Source of the DNA: Coriobacteriaceae bacterium
GTDB taxonomy: Bacteria > Actinomycetota > Coriobacteriia > Coriobacteriales > Coriobacteriaceae
DNA length: 64,000 nucleotides
NCBI GenBank assembly: GCA_902362275.1
Contig: CABIWB010000003.1
Location: forward strand, 1 to 64,000
Direction: 5' to 3'
Position 1 is the first letter of the stretch. Every line of letters starts with the position of its first letter. The notes under the pieces are model-generated. The model was not told the origin of the DNA. It ran no database searches and saw only the letters and a program-made list of their open reading frames with translations. Shown here one piece after another: positions 59,101 to 64,000 of the stretch. The position numbers and the translations under genes are program-made.

Positions 59101-59447
59101 TCGAAAAGATCCTCATCGGGGATCGCGTCCGGATCCATCGATTCAAACTCCGCGAGCTCCTCGGTAGTTAGGGCGTCCTCAAACGGAACAAATTCATGCG
59201 GACCATGCTTGACTCGATCCGCAGCGATGCGATATATCTCAAGTTCGTGCAGATACTGCAGCGCACCGTACATTTCCTCATAGGCGGCATAGTCGATAAT
59301 CACGGTATCGATATCGTTATGATCGGCAATGAACTGTGGTGCGCGTTTTGCGCGTTTACGAATGGCAGATAAAGACTTGCTTGCTTCGGTAGCCGAAACA
59401 ACCTGGTCTTTTGTAAACACCGGTTTTTCCAGAACAAGTGGGGACAT
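59097..59447 (-). CDS. Antitoxin of the RelE/ParE-type pair
   Basis: A 116-residue Phd/YefM-like antitoxin. The N-terminal part (VSATEASKSLSAIRKRAK) binds DNA, and the region around TVIIDYAAYEEMYGALQYL is the typical Phd core; the acidic C-terminus would wrap the toxin. GGAGGT precedes the ATG at 59447. It overlaps the toxin gene. Confidence 0.8.
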   Translation of the reverse strand: MSPLVLEKPVFTKDQVVSATEASKSLSAIRKRAKRAPQFIADHNDIDTVIIDYAAYEEMYGALQYLHELEIYRIAADRVKHGPHEFVPFEDALTTEELAEFESMDPDAIPDEDLFE

Positions 59448-59467
59448 TTTGACCTCCAAAAAATAAT

Positions 59468-59507
59468 CTGGATTATATTTCAAAGTATACTTCAAAATAT
59501 AATCCAG
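59468..59507. promoter_or_regulatory. 40-base palindromic operator of the toxin-antitoxin pair
   Basis: CTGGATTATATTT and its complement AAATATAATCCAG form the ends of a palindrome matching at 18 of 20 positions per half, with GTATAC at the centre. It contains TATA-type -10 words on both strands and lies 20 bases upstream of the antitoxin start. Confidence 0.75.
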
Positions 59508-59531
59508 ACTTTTATTCGAAAGAAAAAAGCC

Positions 59532-60536
59532 CTATCGATTCTCGATGCTACCGATATTTTTGAGCTCGATGGAGATGAGGCCGTTAGGCTCATTGACGAA
59601 CTCGATGTACTCGGAGTTGGAACCCATCTCGGCCGGGAAGCTGATCTCGATACCCGTGTCGGTACGGATCTTATGCTTGCGCACCGCCGCGCGTTCGACC
59701 TGCTTGCGCTCCACGGGCACACGCTCAGGCACCTTCTCCTCGGTCAGTGCCGCGCGCACGCTCTCCTTGATGACCGGCTCGTCCTCAAAGACCTCGTCGA
59801 CGATATCCCAAGGCGGCAGCTCCTCGTCATCCTCGACCTTCTCGGCAACAGCAGCCTTAACCTTGGCGAGCGCTACGGCCGTATTGGCACCGTGCTCCTC
59901 GGCGACTTCCTCGACCACACGCGTCACGGTGTCGATGACCTCCTTACCCGATACGCCCGTGTCGCACTGCAGCAGGCCATCGGGGATAAGCATACGGTCC
60001 TCGCCGGCGATCTTGCGTTTCTTGTCCACATAGCCGATCTCCATGGTACTTGCACGCACGATTGCATAGCTCGGCACCTTTTGCGAAGGGTTCGGCAGAA
60101 TGGCGTAGTGGCGCGCAATGTCGTTGCGCACCTCGTCCTCTTCGCGACCTACCTCGTGCATAAAAGCCTGCTTGGAGCCCAGCAGCATCACGGCAAACCA
60201 GCGGGCATCCTCATCGTCATCAAAGTCCGCCACAAGCACGTCAGTGGACTCGGCTTTCTCGGCCTTGGTAAGTTCGGAAGAGATGAACTCCGCAATCTGC
60301 TGAGACAGGTCCACGAACTCACGCTCACCAAAGAAATAGCCCTTGAGCTCGCCGCCGAATGCGGAGTTCTCGGCAAACGTGGCGCGTTTATTGTCGGCCG
60401 AGGTGCGTGCGCGGCGCAGATGCGTGGTCACGAAGTTGCGCACGGTACGGCTCTCGATATCGAGCTCTCGCTGGCTCATGACGTTGACGGCAGAGTCAAA
60501 GTCCAGGATATGCAGAATCGCGTGATTGATTTTCAT
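59532..60536 (-). CDS. Nucleoid-associated protein, YejK/NdpA type
   Basis: A 334-residue protein of the 37-kDa nucleoid-associated family. INHAILHILDF at the start, the FFGEREFVDLSQQIAEF block and a C-terminal half with the conserved IRTDTGIEISFPAE are family features. It binds nucleoid DNA in enterobacteria; in Gram-positives the function is unclear. The ATG at 60536 fits the usual start; an ATG at 60545 adds three residues. A possible role near defence or toxin genes is speculative. Confidence 0.85.
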   Translation of the reverse strand: MKINHAILHILDFDSAVNVMSQRELDIESRTVRNFVTTHLRRARTSADNKRATFAENSAFGGELKGYFFGEREFVDLSQQIAEFISSELTKAEKAESTDVLVADFDDDEDARWFAVMLLGSKQAFMHEVGREEDEVRNDIARHYAILPNPSQKVPSYAIVRASTMEIGYVDKKRKIAGEDRMLIPDGLLQCDTGVSGKEVIDTVTRVVEEVAEEHGANTAVALAKVKAAVAEKVEDDEELPPWDIVDEVFEDEPVIKESVRAALTEEKVPERVPVERKQVERAAVRKHKIRTDTGIEISFPAEMGSNSEYIEFVNEPNGLISIELKNIGSIENR

Positions 60537-60610
60537 ATACGGCATTCCGTTCTAGATCGATTTCGGCACGAATCAGTATAGCGGTCGAGCCCGCCCCAGG
60601 CGCTTCGAAG

Positions 60611-60644
60611 ATTGGTGCATCGGGGACAGGTTGCTTGCACCAAT
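60611..60644. repeat. Twin hairpin, copy 1 (right of yejK gene)
   Basis: ATTGGTGC/GCACCAAT stem enclosing CGGGGACAGGTT. An almost identical unit in the same orientation is at 61840-61870, on the other side of the DUF2974 gene. Confidence 0.75.
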
Positions 60645-60646
60645 GG

Positions 60647-61807
60647 TTAGCGCAGGAGCTCGGACTGCCAAGCCTCGAGCTGTTCTGCCAAACTCTTGCC
60701 GGCAGCGGGCACGTCGATCTGGGGTCGTTTGGGCAGCAGCGCACACTTAAGAATCGCAACGATGGTCTGCGAGACAAAGCGTCGTGTATCCTCGTCAAAG
60801 CCTTGCGCAGCCTGGAGCATCATGGGCAGGCTCTCGCGCAGATTCCCAGCGATATCCGCAAACCGCTCAGCACCCGTAGCCTCAAACACGGAGAACAACG
60901 CATCTACAAAACGCTCGCGTTCGCTAGGCGACACTGCAAGCAGCATCTCACGAATGGAACCATCAACGTATCGAGCACCGGCAGACAGGCGCTCACAGTA
61001 CACGAAGTCGTGACCATCAACCACCCAGCTAAAGGGATTGTGCTGCAGCAGGCTGAACTCGGTGCTCTCAACGATGGCATAGTCCTCCTGTGTCTCGAAC
61101 ATCATGCCAAAGATCGACGACCGAGGTAGCGTCTTGTCGATTCGACCGGAAAGATCGGCAAAGGCGTTGCCGTTCAGAAACTCCTCGACGAAGCCCGGGC
61201 CATCATGGGAATACGCCCGTTCGATTCGTTCACGGGCAACATCGGAGCACATCGCTGCACCGTACACCGCAAGGTTTCCACCCTTGGAATGACCCCCGCA
61301 CAAAAGCGGCCCGCCAATCGCATCCGCCGCCTCGTCCACATAACGTGCCGCGGATTCCTGGGCCGGCACAGGACACCGGAACGCCATGTTAAAGTCTTCT
61401 TTCCAGCCAACAATCGTACTATCGGTCCCCCGGAAGGAAAGATAACTAAACCCCGCCGGAAACCGGAACGCCATGGCTGCAAACTGCTCCGTCGCCACCA
61501 TATCGCTCACAGCACGATAGCCGCAAACGTGCACGCCACGGTAGCGAGGACTTGCTGCCACGGCCTCCAACAAGGCCCTGCTCCCCTCTGGATCCCACAA
61601 GTCGTCAATCATGTCCCGATAGCACTCGGCACGCAGCAGCTCGCGTACGTCTAGGCCCTGCCAGTTCGTCAGCTCCGCCATATCACCCGGCAAACGCAAA
61701 TAGGACAACCACGCAAAGACCAGGCTGTCCACCGCGCAGAACGGCCGCTCCTCAAACGGATCAAACGCCGTCTGAGCATAGGTCAAAAAATTAGGCGAAT
61801 CCGACAT
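60647..61807 (-). CDS. DUF2974 (Mbeg1-like) alpha/beta hydrolase
   Basis: A 386-residue protein. The nucleophile motif is GGHSKGGNLAVYGA near residue 177, and FSYLSFRGTDSTIVGWKEDFNMAF precedes it in outline; both are typical of lipase-like DUF2974 proteins. Asp and His candidates follow in DGPGF and VDGHDFVY. No signal peptide is visible. The substrate is unknown. Confidence 0.85.
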   Translation of the reverse strand: MSDSPNFLTYAQTAFDPFEERPFCAVDSLVFAWLSYLRLPGDMAELTNWQGLDVRELLRAECYRDMIDDLWDPEGSRALLEAVAASPRYRGVHVCGYRAVSDMVATEQFAAMAFRFPAGFSYLSFRGTDSTIVGWKEDFNMAFRCPVPAQESAARYVDEAADAIGGPLLCGGHSKGGNLAVYGAAMCSDVARERIERAYSHDGPGFVEEFLNGNAFADLSGRIDKTLPRSSIFGMMFETQEDYAIVESTEFSLLQHNPFSWVVDGHDFVYCERLSAGARYVDGSIREMLLAVSPSERERFVDALFSVFEATGAERFADIAGNLRESLPMMLQAAQGFDEDTRRFVSQTIVAILKCALLPKRPQIDVPAAGKSLAEQLEAWQSELLR

Positions 61808-61839
61808 GGCCCTCCCATCAACTATGGTGTATTGGGATG

Positions 61840-61870
61840 GTGCATTGGGGTCAGGTTACTTTGCACCAAA
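61840..61870. repeat. Twin hairpin, copy 2 (left of ldh)
   Basis: GGTGCATTGGGGTCAGGTT and TTTGCACC form the same stem-loop as at 60611-60644 with three substitutions and one extra base. It directly abuts the ldh terminator. Confidence 0.75.
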
Positions 61871-61903
61871 AGGCGCCCGGGCCGTGTGGACCCGGACGCC
61901 TTC
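61870..61903 (-). terminator. Terminator of ldh
   Basis: AAGGCGCCCGGG with near-perfect complement CCCGGACGCCTT, followed by TTTTGG on the minus strand, 31 bases past the ldh stop codon. Confidence 0.85.
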
Positions 61904-61933
61904 ATTGTAGCTTTTCGCTCTAGTGAGCTTGAT

Positions 61934-62884
61934 TTAGCAGGAGAAATCGACGCTGTCGATGATGTCCTTGAGGGCCTTGGCGGAGACGGTGAGCTCATGC
62001 TGCTCGTCATCGTTCAGCGGCACGGGGACGCGGCAGACAACGCCGTCGCGTCCAACGACGGTCGGCATGGAGATGGCAAGATCGGACAGGCCATACTCGC
62101 CCACCATGAGCGAGGAGACAGGCAGAACGGTCTGCTCATCGCGCATAACGGCGGTGCAGATGCGCTTGACGGCCATGGCGACGCCATAGTAGGTGGCGTG
62201 CTTCTTCTCGATGATGGTGTAGGCGGAGTTCTTGACGTCCTCAGCGATGCGCTTCTCGGCAGCCTCATGCTCCAGGTGGCCGTGAAGCTCACAGAAGGTG
62301 TTCAGCGGAACGCCGGCAACCTGAGCGCTGGACCAAGCGACAAACTCGGAGTCACCGTGCTCGCCCATGACATAGGCCTGGACATCGCGCGGGTCAACCT
62401 CGACGTGGGCACCAAGCATCTGCTGCAGGCGGCCGGTGTCGAGCACGGTGCCGGAACCGATGACGTGGCCCTCGGGCAGGCCGGACATCTTGATGGCGGC
62501 GTAGGTCAGAACATCGACCGGGTTGGAGACGATGAGCAGAATGCCGTCGAAGCCGGACTTCTTAATCTCGGGAATAATGGACTTGAAGATGCTGACGTTC
62601 TTGTTGACCAGGTCCAGGCGGGTCTCACCGGGCTTCTGGGCAGCGCCAGCAGTGACGACGATCATGGCGGCGTCGGCGACATCGGAATAATCGCCGGCGT
62701 AGATCTTCATCGGCTCGGCAAACGTCATGCCGTGCGCGATATCCAGGGCCTCACCCTCGGCACGGTTCTTGTCCACGTCGATGAGGACCATCTCGGAGAA
62801 CAGACCACTCTGCATCAGTGCGAACGCCGAAGACGAACCGACGAAACCGCAGCCGACAATAGCGACCTTCTTCTCGTTAACCAT
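61934..62884 (-). CDS. ldh: L-lactate dehydrogenase
   Basis: NAD-dependent reduction of pyruvate to L-lactate. The 316-residue protein begins with VAIVGCGFVGSSSAFAL (dinucleotide fold). The NPVDVLTY block and the catalytic histidine in MGEHGDSEFVAWS are present. The ATG at 62884 has GGGAG upstream; a longer frame to 62962 would run through the upstream hairpin and is not used. Together with pta/ackA it marks a mixed-acid fermenter. Confidence 0.95.
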   Translation of the reverse strand: MVNEKKVAIVGCGFVGSSSAFALMQSGLFSEMVLIDVDKNRAEGEALDIAHGMTFAEPMKIYAGDYSDVADAAMIVVTAGAAQKPGETRLDLVNKNVSIFKSIIPEIKKSGFDGILLIVSNPVDVLTYAAIKMSGLPEGHVIGSGTVLDTGRLQQMLGAHVEVDPRDVQAYVMGEHGDSEFVAWSSAQVAGVPLNTFCELHGHLEHEAAEKRIAEDVKNSAYTIIEKKHATYYGVAMAVKRICTAVMRDEQTVLPVSSLMVGEYGLSDLAISMPTVVGRDGVVCRVPVPLNDDEQHELTVSAKALKDIIDSVDFSC

Positions 62885-62909
62885 TAGAAACTCCCATCTC
62901 TCTCCACAA

Positions 62910-62942
62910 ACAAGCCGCCCGGGAACGACCCGAGCGGCTTGT
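62910..62942 (-). terminator. Terminator between aminotransferase and ldh
   Basis: ACAAGCCGC with complement GCGGCTTGT and an inner CGGG/CCCG pair, followed on the minus strand by TTTGT. It ends transcripts of the aminotransferase gene about 25 bases before the ldh start. Confidence 0.7.
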
Positions 62943-63085
62943 CGTAATCCCAATACATCCAATCGGGACTTTGATTATGCCCCTATTCGCAGCCAAAAAT
63001 CGACCGTTTACCGAAATTGTTTGCAGTATTCGTAAAATAACTGCGCGAAATCGGTTTCGAGCTATTGACGAGTCGAAATAGGTTT

Positions 63086-64000
63086 CTAATACAGGCCCGC
63101 CTCGCGAATGGCCTCGACAGCCAAAGCGATCTGATCGGGCGGTAGGACCAGCGCCATGCGCACGTGTCCCTCGCCCGAAGGACCAAAACTCGCGCCCGGC
63201 GTCACCACAACGCCGGCCTTCTCCATGAGCTCCTCGCAAAACGCCATGGAATCGGTGCGACCACCGGGAAGCTTGGCCCACACAAACATAGAGCCATGCG
63301 CGTTGGGACGCTCCCAGCCCAGGTCCTCAAGACCATCGCACAGGGCATCGCGGCGCTCCTGGTACTTCAGACGCTGCGCCTCGACCTCATCGCGCGGGCC
63401 ATTAAGGCACGCGATGGCGGCCTTCTGGATCGGGAAGAACATGCCAAAGTCAATCTGGCTGCGCAGCTTGGCAAAGGCCGAGACCACATCCTCGCGACCG
63501 ACCAAAAAGCCGATACGCGCACCGGTGACGTTAAACGACTTGGAGAGCGAGAAGAACTCAACGCCCACCTCGAGCGCGCCGGGATACTGCAAGAAGCTGC
63601 CGCCCGGCTCGCCGTCAAACACGATGTCGGAGTATGCGTTGTCGTGAACGATGAGCAGGTCGTGCTCGCGGGCGAAAGCGATGATCTCCTCGTAGACCTC
63701 GGGCGTGCCCACCGAGCCGACCGGGTTTGCAGGCAGCGACACGATCATATACTTGGCACGATCGGCCACCTCGGGATCGATACCCGCCACATAGGGCAGG
63801 TAATTATGCTCGGCGACCAACGGATAGTACTCGAGCTTGGCATCGGCGATCTTGGCGCCCGCCTCAAAGACCGGGTAGCACGGATCGGGAACCAAAATGG
63901 TGTCACCCGGATCGAGCAGGGCCAGGCCCAAATGGCCCACGCCCTCCTGCGTGCCGTTGCACGACTGCACCATAGACGGCGTAATGCCGGAGACACCAAA
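63086..64000 (-). CDS. Class I aminotransferase, partial (5' end outside window)
   Basis: At least 304 residues of a fold-type I PLP aminotransferase; the N-terminal part continues beyond 64000. The frame stays open to the window edge (FGVSGITPSMVQ). PLP-binding lysine in FSLSKSFNVTGARIGF, the VSLPANPVGSVGTPE loop and DNAYSDIVFDG are typical. The C-terminal GSMFVWAKLPGG resembles LL-diaminopimelate or alanine aminotransferases. If it acts on N-acetyl-diaminopimelate it would complete the dapH branch, but that is only a guess. Confidence 0.88.
   Translation of the reverse strand, partial: FGVSGITPSMVQSCNGTQEGVGHLGLALLDPGDTILVPDPCYPVFEAGAKIADAKLEYYPLVAEHNYLPYVAGIDPEVADRAKYMIVSLPANPVGSVGTPEVYEEIIAFAREHDLLIVHDNAYSDIVFDGEPGGSFLQYPGALEVGVEFFSLSKSFNVTGARIGFLVGREDVVSAFAKLRSQIDFGMFFPIQKAAIACLNGPRDEVEAQRLKYQERRDALCDGLEDLGWERPNAHGSMFVWAKLPGGRTDSMAFCEELMEKAGVVVTPGASFGPSGEGHVRMALVLPPDQIALAVEAIREAGLY

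Overview
The window looks like a chromosomal segment of a gut actinobacterium of the class Coriobacteriia, most like Collinsella. This is inferred from the G+C-rich, strongly GC3-biased codon use, AAAGGAG-type ribosome binding sites, a fermentative gene set (arginine deiminase start, pta with two ackA genes, L-lactate dehydrogenase) and the general gene style. No rRNA, tRNA or CRISPR array was seen.

Layout. 0-7 kb holds housekeeping genes: the first codons of arcA, then ppk, a 23S rRNA uracil methyltransferase, a DJ-1 protein overlapping maf, and a P1-family peptidase. 7-9 kb is a scar: a long hairpin, a glycosyltransferase 3' remnant, and a frameshifted IS110/IS1111-type insertion sequence lying between inverted copies of a glycosyltransferase gene end. 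9-11 kb carries a family 2 glycosyltransferase coupled to UDP-galactopyranose mutase. 11-16 kb is acetate metabolism: pta facing two tandem ackA paralogues, plus a HIT protein. 16-21 kb is a visibly A+T-richer block of two paralogous MFS transporters and a type B carboxylesterase, divergent from a MerR regulator. 21-28 kb holds xseB/xseA, a membrane zinc peptidase, RNase D, a lipid kinase and an LPXTG-anchored C69 dipeptidase. 28.5-32.7 kb is an ECF transporter operon with two TrpP-like S components, a fused double ATPase and EcfT. It is preceded by a short leader ORF with three consecutive Trp codons and an intrinsic terminator, a textbook-looking tryptophan attenuator. 32.8-39.7 kb contains an Asp/Glu racemase with an ATP-grasp ligase (probable D-aspartate peptidoglycan branch), a MOSC protein, a coiled-coil cell-wall hydrolase, a membrane Ser/Thr kinase with an XRE partner, and a lipoprotein whose ribosome binding site lies in a strong hairpin.

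39.7-53.1 kb is an accessory defence island: an Abi-like HEPN protein, a membrane protein, a small ORF, an Mrr-like nuclease, type III restriction (res) and modification (mod) genes, an XRE-like/Abi_C pair, a ribbon-helix-helix/YfbU protein with its operator, phage and IS remnants, an AAA/DUF4143 fragment and an orphan HigA. Several of its reading frames are broken by one- or two-base indels.

53.1-58.5 kb is the lysine/diaminopimelate block: an M20 deacetylase divergent from a lysine riboswitch that leads an in-frame lysA-dapA fusion, followed by dapB and dapH (acetylase branch). 58.7-64 kb carries a ParE/RelE-type toxin-antitoxin pair with a 40-bp palindromic operator, a YejK-type nucleoid-associated protein, a DUF2974 alpha/beta hydrolase flanked by twin small hairpins, L-lactate dehydrogenase and a partial class I aminotransferase.

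A recurring theme is unusually long or nested inverted repeats between genes. Two of them (29.4 and 58.6 kb) share a conserved 44-base core inside unrelated but self-complementary arms.
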